A stretch of 64,000 nucleotides of DNA from Plebeiibacterium marinum (GTDB taxonomy: Bacteria; Bacteroidota; Bacteroidia; Bacteroidales; Marinilabiliaceae). This document shows, one piece after another, positions 44,664-54,200 of this stretch; position 1 is the stretch's first letter; every line of letters starts with the position of its first letter. The notes beneath the pieces are model-generated. The model saw nothing but the letters and a program-made list of their open reading frames with translations, was not told the origin of the DNA and made no database searches. The stretch is taken from the NCBI RefSeq assembly GCF_026013615.1, contig NZ_JAPDPI010000002.1:124001-188000 (forward strand), written 5' to 3'. A program made the position numbers and the translations under genes.

Positions 44664-45446
44664 TTACTTGATGGCATTTGAAAATTCGATACATGCTTCG
44701 CCCGGATTCTTAGTCCGCATAAAATTTTCTCCAATCAGGAATCCTTGAAATCCGTTCTCCCTTAGTAAAAATATATCCTCAGGAGTATAAATTCCACTCT
44801 CCGAAATCTTCACCACATCATTAGGCATTGCTGCGGCCAAATCAATACTTTGCTGCAAACTAACCTCAAAAGTTTTAAGGTTGCGATTGTTAACACCAAC
44901 CACATCAACTAAAGGATTAACAATTTCCAGTTCCTCCTTGCTATGAACTTCCATTAAAATATCCAAACCCAAATCTTTGGCAAGCTTTGATAGCTCATGA
45001 GCTTCATCATATGACAGTATTGCTGCAATTAACAAAATAGCACTCCCTCCAATTGCTTTTGCCTCATGAACCTGGTATGAAGAAATCATAAAATCCTTCC
45101 TTAAAATAGGAACAGTTGTAACCTTTCGGGCAGCGATTAAATCACTTTTATTTCCTCCAAAAAACTCTGAATCAGTCAGAACAGAAATTCCACTAACACC
45201 TGCTTTTTCATACAAAGGTACAACATTCTCTACAGTAGAAATATTATTGATGATACCTTTAGAAGGTGATTTTCTTTTATACTCCGAAATAATACCGTTA
45301 TGCTTACCATCTGTCAGGTGTTTTTTTAAGGATGGCACTTCAATATTATAAGCATCATATTTTCTTAGCTTATCAATAGTCACAAATTCCTGTTGCCTTG
45401 CAACCTCTGTTTTCTTCTGAGCAACAATTTTATCTAAAATATTCAT
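44664..45446 (-). CDS. trpC: Indole-3-glycerol phosphate synthase
   Basis: Closes the indole ring from CdRP. The catalytic region EYKRKSPSKGIIN is present near 54-66. I place the start at the ATG at 45446 (260 residues), beginning MNILDKIVAQKK; an upstream TTG would add two residues. It is 12 nt before trpF and about 59 nt after trpD. Confidence 0.95.
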   Translation of the reverse strand: MNILDKIVAQKKTEVARQQEFVTIDKLRKYDAYNIEVPSLKKHLTDGKHNGIISEYKRKSPSKGIINNISTVENVVPLYEKAGVSGISVLTDSEFFGGNKSDLIAARKVTTVPILRKDFMISSYQVHEAKAIGGSAILLIAAILSYDEAHELSKLAKDLGLDILMEVHSKEELEIVNPLVDVVGVNNRNLKTFEVSLQQSIDLAAAMPNDVVKISESGIYTPEDIFLLRENGFQGFLIGENFMRTKNPGEACIEFSNAIK

Positions 45447-45505
45447 TATCAAAAAGGATCAAGATTTTACCTGAATAAGGTGTTTCTGATTTTACACCAT
45501 TTATG

Positions 45506-46501
45506 TTATTTAATATCAATTAAAGCTTTAAGCACGTTTTTTGCTTTGCCTTCTAACAAAGAATCCTTTGCCTGTTCAATACAATCTTCAATAGGCTTAC
45601 TCCTGTCAAAACATTGAATACCATATGCCGCATTGGCAATAATAGCCGAATTCTGTGCTTCAGTCCCTTTCCCATCCAAAACAGTGGTAAAAATCTTTGC
45701 TGCCTCAGGAACGGTATCCCCACCAAAAATATCCTCTTGTTTTATCCTTGGCAATCCCAATTGTTCTGGTGCTACAAGTTGCTCACCTTCATTGGTAATG
45801 ACTTTAAAATCGGAAGTCAAGGAAATTTCGTCGTACCCATCCAGGCTATGTATAATGGAATAGCTTTTATCTGTGGCTTGATACAAATACTGATATAACC
45901 TCAAAACCTCAAGGCTATAAACACCCAACAATTGATTTTGGGGGAATGATGGATTTACCAAAGGCCCAATCATATTAAAGAAGGTTTTCAAACCCAGCTC
46001 TTTTCTATAAGGAGCCACTGCTTTCATTGCCGGATGAAACAACGGAGCATGTAAAAAACAAATTCCTGCTTTATCTACCTGTTTCTTTAAAACATCTTCC
46101 TCATTTGTAAAGGCATACCCCAGATATTCCATTACATTTGAAGAACCACATGAAGAAGAAACCCCATAATTTCCATGTTTAGTCACCTTATAACCAGCAC
46201 CAGCAACAACAAAGGATGCAAGCGTTGAAATATTAAAAGTATTTTTCCCGTCGCCCCCTGTTCCTACAATATCAATGGCATCAAAATCCGAGAAATCGAT
46301 TTTTTTACACAATTCCAATAAGGCATCCCTAAATCCAGATAATTCTTCCACACTAACAGGACGAATCATAAATACGGTAAGAAAAGCAACCACATGCGAT
46401 CCATTATACTTTTCAGCGGCTATATTGATCAGTATTTCTTTAGCTTCGGAGCGAGACAACCTCTTATGTTCCAAAAGCTTTTTAAGCGTTTCTTTTATCA
46501 T
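45506..46501 (-). CDS. trpD: Anthranilate phosphoribosyltransferase
   Basis: Adds phosphoribose to anthranilate. The PRPP-binding motif GTGGDGKNTFNIS is near 80-92, and KHGNYGVSSSCGSSNVMEYLG follows in two adjoining conserved segments. The 331 residues are normal. It is not fused to trpG; it follows trpG by 45 nt. Confidence 0.95.
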   Translation of the reverse strand: MIKETLKKLLEHKRLSRSEAKEILINIAAEKYNGSHVVAFLTVFMIRPVSVEELSGFRDALLELCKKIDFSDFDAIDIVGTGGDGKNTFNISTLASFVVAGAGYKVTKHGNYGVSSSCGSSNVMEYLGYAFTNEEDVLKKQVDKAGICFLHAPLFHPAMKAVAPYRKELGLKTFFNMIGPLVNPSFPQNQLLGVYSLEVLRLYQYLYQATDKSYSIIHSLDGYDEISLTSDFKVITNEGEQLVAPEQLGLPRIKQEDIFGGDTVPEAAKIFTTVLDGKGTEAQNSAIIANAAYGIQCFDRSKPIEDCIEQAKDSLLEGKAKNVLKALIDIK

Positions 46502-46546
46502 GACATTTAAATAATAAACATTAGAAGACAGGCAATATAAACAAGA

Positions 46547-47125
46547 CTAAATTGAATCTTGCAACCAGTTCTCCATCATTTTTTTTCCATGTTCAGTTAA
46601 TATTGATTCAGGATGAAACTGAACTCCCCTAACATCAAAATCTTTATGGTGAACCCCCATTATTTTACCTTCCTCATCACGAGAGGTAATTACAAAGCAA
46701 TCAGGCAAATCTTCTTCATTAACAACCCAGGAATGATACCTGCCCACATTCACGGTTTTAGGAACATCCTTAAACAGGATTTCAGAATCGGTGGTGATCT
46801 CAATAGGAGTAGCAACACCATGATACACCTTTGACAAATTAGATATAGATCCTCCAAAAGCCTCTACTATGGCCTGGTGACCTAAACACACACCCATAAT
46901 ACTTTTAGTTGCCCCATATTTCTGAATCAAAGGAATAAGCACACCTGCATCTTTGGGAATACCGGGCCCCGGCGACAATAATATTTTATCATACTTATCA
47001 ATTTCCTCTAAAGGAATCTGATCATTCCTGAATACATCTACTTTATATCCAACAATTTCCTCAATGTAATGAACCAGGTTATATGTAAATGAATCGTAAT
47101 TATCGAATACTAATATTTTTTTCAT
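46547..47125 (-). CDS. trpG: Anthranilate synthase glutamine amidotransferase component
   Basis: Provides ammonia to TrpE. The start is placed at the ATG at 47125 (192 residues), giving MKKILVFDNYDSFTYNL, the usual family N-terminus; an in-frame upstream start at 47170 adds an unlikely extension. The nucleophile Cys is in GVCLGHQAI and the His/Glu pair in QFHPESI. It lies 71 nt after trpE. Confidence 0.95.
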   Translation of the reverse strand: MKKILVFDNYDSFTYNLVHYIEEIVGYKVDVFRNDQIPLEEIDKYDKILLSPGPGIPKDAGVLIPLIQKYGATKSIMGVCLGHQAIVEAFGGSISNLSKVYHGVATPIEITTDSEILFKDVPKTVNVGRYHSWVVNEEDLPDCFVITSRDEEGKIMGVHHKDFDVRGVQFHPESILTEHGKKMMENWLQDSI

Positions 47126-47196
47126 CTCTTCTTTTTTAATTTTATGATGAATACAGAGATTATTAACCAACTGTTTCTACCTCTTTAAACCTTAAC

Positions 47197-48612
47197 TTAA
47201 AATTCGGCGGCCAATTCAACTGCCTTTTTTAAAGCTCCCAATTTATTGTTTACCTCTGCCAATTCACTTTCAGGAACAGACTCTGAAACAACACCGGCGC
47301 CAGCCTGGTAGAAAAGGGTATTGTTTTTACATAAGAAAGACCTAATCATAATAGCCTGGTTAAAAGAACCATCAAGACCAAGCATCCCTATACATCCACC
47401 ATAATAACCTCTATTCTGATTCTCGTACTTATCAATAAGCTCCATGGCCATAAATTTTGGTGCTCCCGATAAAGTACCTGCAGGAAATGTATCCGCCATA
47501 ACCCGGCATGTATTTGAGCTCTCAAGCAGCTGTCCCCGTACATCGGAAACCAAATGGAGCACATGTGAATAATACTGTACTTCCTTATAAGTTTTTACTT
47601 TTACCTTATCACAGTTTCTGCTTAAATCGTTGCGGGCCAAATCTACCAACATTACATGCTCTGCATTCTCCTTTGGATCGTTACTCAACTTTTCGGCCAA
47701 CTCACGGTCCTTAATATCATCACCTGTTCTTTTAAAAGTTCCTGCTATAGGATTTATGGTTGCTTCTCCTTTTTCAATCACTAACTGAGCCTCAGGTGAC
47801 GAACCTAATATTTTATAACTTCCATAATCAAAAAAGAACAAATAGGGTGATGGATTAATATTTCGTAAAGCCCTGTATACATTGAACTCATCTCCTGAAT
47901 ATTTTCTCTTAAATTGACGTGCCAGCACAATTTGAAAAACATCACCCTTAAAACAATGCTCCTTGCCTTTTTTCACCATCTCAACAAACTCATCATCTGT
48001 TATATTTGACGACTCCTCACTATCAGGTTGAAATTTAAATGCAGGAACAGTTCTGTTATAAAGAAGATTTAAGATTTCATCCATCTTACTTTCCTCTCCC
48101 TCAGGGCGGTTTTCGATAAGATTAAGCTGGTTACTAAAATGGTTAAAAGCCAGAATATACCTATAATAGTTATACCTCATTTCAGGTATCTCATATTCTT
48201 CTGATACTTTATTCTCAAATTTTATTGATTCAAAATGCTGAACTGCATCATAAGATGAATACCCAAACAATCCATTTACATTTACCAAGGGATCAGACTC
48301 AACCACGTCAAAGCTTTTGATATAACCATCCAACTGAGCTGGAACATCTAAAACCGAAGTTTCTTTTCCCGGAATTATCTCTCCTCCCGGAAACACCATG
48401 CTTACCTGTCCCTTATTTACTTTAAACTCCGATAAGGGCTCAAAACAAATAAACGATTGCGAATTGTTATTACCGTGGTAATCTGAACTTTCCAGCAAAA
48501 TACTATTAGGATATAAATCCCTAATTTTCAAATAAATACTTACCGGAGTGATAATATCAGCAATATTGGCCGGTACTCTTTTTGCTGAACTTACTATTTT
48601 TATCTTATCCAT
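47197..48612 (-). CDS. trpE: Anthranilate synthase component I
   Basis: Converts chorismate to anthranilate, first committed step to tryptophan. The feedback-inhibition motif LLESS is present near 39-43. Conserved chorismate-binding segments include GSSPEAQLV, IAGTFKRT, and DLARNDLSR, with AGTLSGAPKFMAMELID toward the C-terminus. The 471 residues are normal. It is the first structural gene after the trp attenuator, so expression should respond both to allosteric tryptophan and to Trp-tRNA charging. Confidence 0.97.
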   Translation of the reverse strand: MDKIKIVSSAKRVPANIADIITPVSIYLKIRDLYPNSILLESSDYHGNNNSQSFICFEPLSEFKVNKGQVSMVFPGGEIIPGKETSVLDVPAQLDGYIKSFDVVESDPLVNVNGLFGYSSYDAVQHFESIKFENKVSEEYEIPEMRYNYYRYILAFNHFSNQLNLIENRPEGEESKMDEILNLLYNRTVPAFKFQPDSEESSNITDDEFVEMVKKGKEHCFKGDVFQIVLARQFKRKYSGDEFNVYRALRNINPSPYLFFFDYGSYKILGSSPEAQLVIEKGEATINPIAGTFKRTGDDIKDRELAEKLSNDPKENAEHVMLVDLARNDLSRNCDKVKVKTYKEVQYYSHVLHLVSDVRGQLLESSNTCRVMADTFPAGTLSGAPKFMAMELIDKYENQNRGYYGGCIGMLGLDGSFNQAIMIRSFLCKNNTLFYQAGAGVVSESVPESELAEVNNKLGALKKAVELAAEF

Positions 48613-48649
48613 GCTCTATGGTATATTTGAATGCTTTAAACTTAGACAT

Positions 48650-48688
48650 AAAAAAAATGGCTTGCCGAGGTTTTCGGCAAGCCATTTT
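48650..48688 (-). terminator. trp attenuator terminator hairpin
   Basis: A perfect 15-bp stem pairs 48654-48668 with 48674-48688 around a 5-nt loop, followed on the minus strand by eight T (48657-48650). It lies between the trpL leader peptide and trpE. AACCTC at 48720-48725 (plus strand) is complementary to GAGGTT at 48667-48672 in the loop side of this hairpin. Pairing there would block the terminator, giving an antiterminator of 6 bp. Confidence 0.9.
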
Positions 48689-48727
48689 AAATTAAAATAT
48701 TTTATAATAGCGTAGCGTTAACCTCTT

Positions 48728-48769
48728 CTAGTTAAGAAAAAGCCAATGCCACCACCATGTATTTTTCAT
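48728..48769 (-). CDS. trpL: trp operon leader peptide
   Basis: A 13-codon frame encodes MKNTWWWHWLFLN followed by TAG. Four of 13 codons are UGG, three consecutive. It precedes an antiterminator-capable segment and a strong terminator, all upstream of trpE and on its strand. This is the classical arrangement for ribosome-mediated attenuation: stalling at Trp codons when charged tRNA-Trp is scarce would favour antitermination. The chance of such a Trp cluster in this exact place is very small. Confidence 0.93.
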   Translation of the reverse strand: MKNTWWWHWLFLN

Positions 48770-48806
48770 TAATCTTGTCATTTTGCTTATGATTTATTAG
48801 CAGTTG

Positions 48807-48837
48807 CAAATTTTAGGATATTTTTTGAAATATCAAA
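48807..48837 (-). promoter_or_regulatory. Possible trp operon promoter
   Basis: On the minus strand TTTG (48837-48834), an 18-bp spacer and TAAAATTTG (48815-48807) resemble the phylum promoter, but the -7 element has one extra base against TAnnTTTG. It would place the transcript start about 30 nt before trpL. Confidence 0.35.
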
Positions 48838-48880
48838 ATTTATTCTGCTTACAAATTCATTTTTTAATAATTCGACAAAA

Positions 48881-49072
48881 TTAAGCAGAGATACTACAGA
48901 AAATTTCACCAATAAGATGATCGTAGTATGATCCAAATTCCTTTTTTACCCATTTGTGGAGCGCTTCTAACTCTTCAACGCTTAACCAGGTAAAAGATTT
49001 TACTAACTCTTTTCTAAATAAATGAGGGTTTTTCGCTACCCCCAAAAGCATTTTCTTCTGGTGTTCCAACAT
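48881..49072 (-). CDS. Small hypothetical protein upstream of trp operon
   Basis: A 63-residue protein, probably helical: MLEHQKKMLLGVAKNP, LFRKELVKSFTWLSVEELE and LHKWVKKEFGSYYDHL form amphipathic stretches with a WLS-EEL turn. It has no signal peptide or membrane segment. It points the same way as trpE, with its stop about 110 nt before trpL. The regular amphipathic pattern suggests a real protein. I do not recognise a named family, and any tie to tryptophan control is unsupported. Confidence 0.55.
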   Translation of the reverse strand: MLEHQKKMLLGVAKNPHLFRKELVKSFTWLSVEELEALHKWVKKEFGSYYDHLIGEIFCSISA

Positions 49073-49411
49073 GATACTGAGTTTTGGTTTTATGGTTTAA
49101 ATTTCCCGCTACAAAGGTGAGGTTATTGTGTTAACCTTGTAAAACATGAATATTAAATATGCATTAATCTACAAAAGCACAAGACAGCAACCTACCAATC
49201 TGTAATACTGAATATTACCCACTTCAAATCTCTTTTACTAATACGGTAAATTTTAAGTTTAAGTTACCAAAACAAAGGCATTTTTCAATGAAAAAGCACC
49301 TAATTTCCATCCATTTTTGACGGATGAAAAAAAATCAATGATGTAAGGCAAAAAACTTGTTTTTATTGTATATTACCGAAACTTTTGGTCCAATTTTTAA
49401 ATTTTCGAAAC
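49073..49411. other. Divergent intergenic region before PhzF gene
   Basis: About 339 A/T-rich bases without a gene. A small hairpin AGGTTA / TAACCT (49120-49125 with 49132-49137) and a CACCTTTG near-match to a -7 box on the minus strand (49119-49112) may belong to the small protein gene. Nothing else was recognised; no clear promoter for the PhzF gene was found. Confidence 0.4.
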
Positions 49412-50200
49412 ATGACATACCCGATATATCAAATTGATGCTTTCACCTCAATACTTTTTAAAGGAAATCCCGCTGCTGTTGTTTTATTAGACAAATGGCT
49501 CCCGAATGAGCGCCTACAACTAATTGCCATGGAAAACAACCTGTCAGAAACAGCTTTTATATGCCCGCAAAACGCTGAGTTACACATCAGGTGGTTTACC
49601 CCTACTACTGAGGTTGAACTCTGCGGACACGCTACTCTGGCTAGTGCCCATGTGCTATTTAACCATGAAGAAATTGAAGGCGATGAGATAACTTTTCATT
49701 CTCAAAGTGGCCTGTTGAGGGTGCTAAAAGACGACAACAAATTAACCCTCGACTTTCCTTTGGACGATTTCTATAAGGTTAATGAACTGCCAGAGCTAAT
49801 GAGAATGAACATCAGGACACAGGTTAACGAAATATATAGAGGAAAAACAGATTATATGTTTGTCTTCTCTAACCAAAAAGAAATTGAAAACTTTATCCCT
49901 TCGCTTGATATAATTGCCCAACTTGATTCGAGAGGTTTAATCATTACTGCCCCTGGTGATGAAGTTGATTTTGTTTCACGGTATTTTGGCCCTCAAACCG
50001 GAATTCCTGAAGATCCTGTAACCGGATCAGCCCATACCACCTTAACGCCCTTCTGGAGCAAAAGGTTAGGAAAACAAAAAATGAATGCCCGCCAAATTAG
50101 CCAACGGGGAGGCTGTTTAACCTGCGAACTAAGAGGATCACGGGTTTTGATTGGAGGAGGCTGCAGGACTTTCTTTAAAGGGGAGCTATATATTGATTAG
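49412..50200 (+). CDS. PhzF family isomerase/epimerase-like protein
   Basis: Diaminopimelate-epimerase-fold protein of 262 residues from the ATG at 49412; an upstream TTG would add nine residues. Family motifs are GNPAAVVLL, NLSETAFI (with the catalytic Glu), FTPTTEVELCGHATLAS, and EDPVTGSAHTTL. PhzF proteins in bacteria without phenazine genes have unknown substrates. No phenazine cluster is nearby. A terminator follows, so it is monocistronic. Confidence 0.9.
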   Translation: MTYPIYQIDAFTSILFKGNPAAVVLLDKWLPNERLQLIAMENNLSETAFICPQNAELHIRWFTPTTEVELCGHATLASAHVLFNHEEIEGDEITFHSQSGLLRVLKDDNKLTLDFPLDDFYKVNELPELMRMNIRTQVNEIYRGKTDYMFVFSNQKEIENFIPSLDIIAQLDSRGLIITAPGDEVDFVSRYFGPQTGIPEDPVTGSAHTTLTPFWSKRLGKQKMNARQISQRGGCLTCELRGSRVLIGGGCRTFFKGELYID

Positions 50201-50227
50201 ACTTTATTAATACTTTACAAAATAATT

Positions 50228-50267
50228 GAAGCCATTACTTAGTTGAAAACAACATCGTGATGGCTTC
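50228..50267 (+). terminator. Terminator of PhzF gene
   Basis: An 11-bp stem with one G-U pair (50228-50238 with 50257-50267) is followed by TTTAATT. It lies 28 nt after the PhzF stop and before the convergent outer-membrane protein gene. Confidence 0.7.
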
Positions 50268-50336
50268 TTTAATTGACATATTAGGTTAATCTTATCTTAT
50301 ACAAAAACCTAAGCCAAACAATACATTCAACACCCC

Positions 50337-51191
50337 TTACCTAATACTCTTAACCCCGGCTTTTTCAGGAGGTGTAAGGTCGAAAACCAAGCCTAGTTTT
50401 ATGCCTGCTTTCGATAGTTTTATATTATCGGCTCCCATAATTGTTCCATTAAAAACCCCGGGTTCCGGCATAATATCTGTGCTTACATCTGAGCCTGATA
50501 TATTTCCAAATGCCGGTTGAAAATAAGCAGACAAAAACACATTCATTCTTTTATTCAGATAATACTCTGCCCCAAGCTCAAAACTCCAGGCCAATGTTGA
50601 TTTCACATCCAAATCCGGAGCATCTCCTTTCATATTCAATCCCGGATAAAACCCATATTCCGCAAGATCGTCAATGGTCAGGTTCCATTGCTCATAATAC
50701 CCTGACGTTGTCAATGTTCCAGAAGTAAATTCACTTTTCATACTTCCCGTCATCATAAAAACAGGACCTGTAGTTCCTGTTAGCAAAATATCGGCACTTA
50801 CCCAACGCTGGTATTTAAACAAAATTGGAATTTCAACAACCGATAGCTTATGCTCCTCCTCTATTCCATTAGCTATCGCGGTATATAAATAACTATCATT
50901 ATCCCCATCAATCCTCTGCTCGCTTATTTCAAAATCATCAACCTTTGCAGATGCTCCATACTGACTCAATCTAAGCCCAAGACCAACAGCCATATCTTCA
51001 TTCAGATAATAAAAGGCATCTACCCCAAGATTTAATCCTGATAATCCATCAACGGTAGCATAATCAGAATCATAACTAATTTTATTACTTCCAAAACCTA
51101 TGGAAGGTTGAATTCTTATCTGAGAGGTAACAGAAAGGCTCATCAGCAATAAAGCTGAAAGGACTGTTATATTTTTATATATCGTTTTCAC
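50337..51191 (-). CDS. Outer-membrane beta-barrel protein (porin family)
   Basis: A 284-residue protein with a signal peptide (about 1-24, ending SVTSQ) and alternating aromatic strands such as YYLNEDMAVGLGLRLSQYG and AWSFELGAEYYLNKRMNVFLSAYF. It ends LGLVFDLT followed by a short polar tail. The start codon is GTG. It follows the large T9SS-exported gene by 30 nt on the same strand, so the two may be co-expressed and work at the surface together. The domain resembles the OMP_b-brl group; no substrate is evident. Confidence 0.8.
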   Translation of the reverse strand: MKTIYKNITVLSALLLMSLSVTSQIRIQPSIGFGSNKISYDSDYATVDGLSGLNLGVDAFYYLNEDMAVGLGLRLSQYGASAKVDDFEISEQRIDGDNDSYLYTAIANGIEEEHKLSVVEIPILFKYQRWVSADILLTGTTGPVFMMTGSMKSEFTSGTLTTSGYYEQWNLTIDDLAEYGFYPGLNMKGDAPDLDVKSTLAWSFELGAEYYLNKRMNVFLSAYFQPAFGNISGSDVSTDIMPEPGVFNGTIMGADNIKLSKAGIKLGLVFDLTPPEKAGVKSIR

Positions 51192-51221
51192 AATGAAATG
51201 TATTTTCTATTAACAATGAGC

Positions 51222-54200
51222 TTATTTTACAATTAGTTTCTTACAGGTTTGAACAGCCCCTTCTGTTTTAATAATATATATACCCGGCTGATCAATAGTA
51301 ATCTGATTCACATCCACAATATCATTAAGCTGTATAATCATTTTACCTGTTAGGGAATACACTTTCAAAACACTTTTTTCAATATCTTCATGTTCATACC
51401 CTTCAAGTTTTACATTGATCTCTGCTCCTTTTAATGCCGGCGAAGGATAGACCAAAATTGCTGAAAGCGAACTAATATTAATTATATTACTATCAAAGTC
51501 ATCTCCTTTAATTGTAGACACAACACAATGATAATCGCCTTGCAATTCAGAAGATGAGTAATAATACTGCTTTGTTGCACCATCAATTAAACTCCCGTTT
51601 CGATACCACTGATATGATGCAAAAAAGTTATCACTATTATCGATGATCAACATATTTGATCCTTTGCGCAATGCTTTCACTTCCGGAATAACTTCAAATT
51701 CATAAGTAATAGAAGAAGCTGCTTCATAATTATTATTTCCATTATCTTCGGCTGTTATGGTTACTATGCCATAATCTCTAATGGTGATAATATTTCCATC
51801 AACAGAAACTATATCCTGGTCAGAACTTAAATACGAAACCTCGTTGGGTGAATCTGAAGTAGCATCTAAAGTAATTGTCACCCCTTCTTCATAAGTCACC
51901 GGTGAATTCAACACGAAACTTATTGCATTAAGTGCTTTATTAATAGTAAACACCCCTGCAGCAAAGGTTAAATCATAATTAGCCGATAATGCTAAAGATC
52001 CTTGATTGATGTCATAAATTCCGGCGTTATCTCCAGATTCCCGAGATAAAGAACCACTAAAACCATCTCCGGCAACCAAAGCTCCTGATGTTAATGCATA
52101 GGTTAGCTCAGGATCTGCCTCTCCAAAAGTTTTTGATTTATCATCTGCCTTAACACTAAGCGCAATTTTATTAATTGTTGCAGTTATTCCTGGTGCCTCA
52201 AGTGTATAATTTGTTTTATCCACACCCTGCAATTCATACCCAGTCAGATTAACTTCCTTATTATCGCCAGCATTGGCATTTACAAAAGCAGCCGTCAATG
52301 ACGCGGAGTTTAACGTTACATCATCGCCTGTTTCTACTCCATTTAAAACAGCATTTCCAGACAAAGTTGCATCTGTAGTCCCGTCATAGTCTTTATCCTG
52401 GATACTAATTCCTGAAATAGCAAGTCCCTTAGCTGTAATATCAGCTTGGTCTGACACTGGCTGACTAAGAGCATAGTTACCCGCATCTGCCCCTATTAAC
52501 TCATAACCAGAAAACTCTACCGATTTATTAGCTCCCACATTTTTATTATCAAACGTGGCAGAAGCTGTATTTGCATTAAGCGTTACGTCATCGCCAGATA
52601 TGATACCATTAACAGAGGCAATGCCCTCAATGGTTGCATTTGTATTTGCATCATACACTTTATCTGCTGCAATCACTCCCTCCACCGTAACCGCTAATTT
52701 TGAAATTGTTGCCTGAGAATTTGAAGGCTGAGTCAATATATAATTTAATGCATCGGTTCCTGTTAAGGCAAATCCTTCAAATGTTACCGTTTTGTTACCT
52801 CCTTCTGTTTTACTGTCGAAACTTGCAGTACCTGAATTTACATCTATAGAAACATCATCACCTGCAATTTCGCCAATTACCTCAGGAGTTTCTACATAAG
52901 TCGCAACTGTTGTTCCATCATATATTTTATCCTCAGCAGTTAAAACCGTCATAGAAACAGGCTTCTGAAATATCGTAGCAGTTGCTCCAGCAAGAGACAA
53001 TTCATAATTTCCCTTATCTACCCCGCTAAGCTCATAACCCGAAAAGATTACATTTTTATCTACATCTGCATGTTTATCTTCAAAAGCAGCCGAAATATCT
53101 GATGTTAATAAGGTAACATCATCTGTTCCAACAACCCCTTCCAAAATGGCAGAACCCGAAAAACTAACTGTTGAAGTTCCATCATACACTTTATCTTCAG
53201 CCGTTAAACCAGAAAGTGTAAGTTCTTTTTTAGAAATGGTAACAAATAAACTATCGTACACAACAGTATAAGTAACGTTATCCACAGGGGTAAATACAAC
53301 TCTATACTTTGTTGCCACTCCACCATTATAAGCAGGTCTTGTACCTGAGTCTGTAAAAGAATACGATCCTGCAACAGACTCACTATTGCGCAAATCAACA
53401 GCACTACCACCTGTCAGCGTAATTTCGCCCAGTGTTTTTCCATACTCCATTTCAATTGGAGCAGGCAATGTAAGATCCACAAAAGCAGGTTCAAAAGCAC
53501 CTATATCCACATTTTTATTGAATAAGCGCATTTCATTGGCATAATCAGCAAAATGATCAATGGTTTCATTTTTATCTCCATCTCCATTTAGATCTGTACC
53601 AACAGCTGAATGCGCCTCAGTAAATGCAACATTATTTCCTTTTTCTATCAGGTCTGAAACCATAGATATATTCCAGTCTGTAGCAGCCAGTTCTGTTTCC
53701 TTTGCTGCATCACCATTGGTATTGCCTACAAATGTACTTGGAGAAATAAACCGGCAATAAAACAGACCATCTTCAGATCCATCATTATTTGTTGACACCA
53801 ACATGCCATTAGTTCCCTGGGTACTTCCTTCAAACGCACAATTAACTATATCCGCACCTGTTACTACCCTCAACTGTGCAGAAATACTCGCCTGATTACC
53901 TTTAAAAACCGTATTATAAAAACTAGTTTCCGAATCTCCATAGCCACCTCCACCATATTTATTAGTATCGTTTGTTTTATTATTAACGACAACTCCATTG
54001 GTGAAAAATGAAGATGTAAGATTAATCCCACCTCCATTTGAAGAAGATTCATTATTAAAAATGACAGTATTGATATAAGTAGAGAAACTTCCATAAACGC
54101 CTCCTCCAACACCTTCATTTCCCTCAATTTTATTATCAAAAACCTGACAAGAAATTACGTTTGAGCCAGAATTATACATACCTCCACCAAATGCTTTTTC

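Noticed and set aside
49412-50200. Phenazine biosynthesis gene
   Set aside because: PhzF-like sequence only; no other phz genes nearby, and the family is broad.
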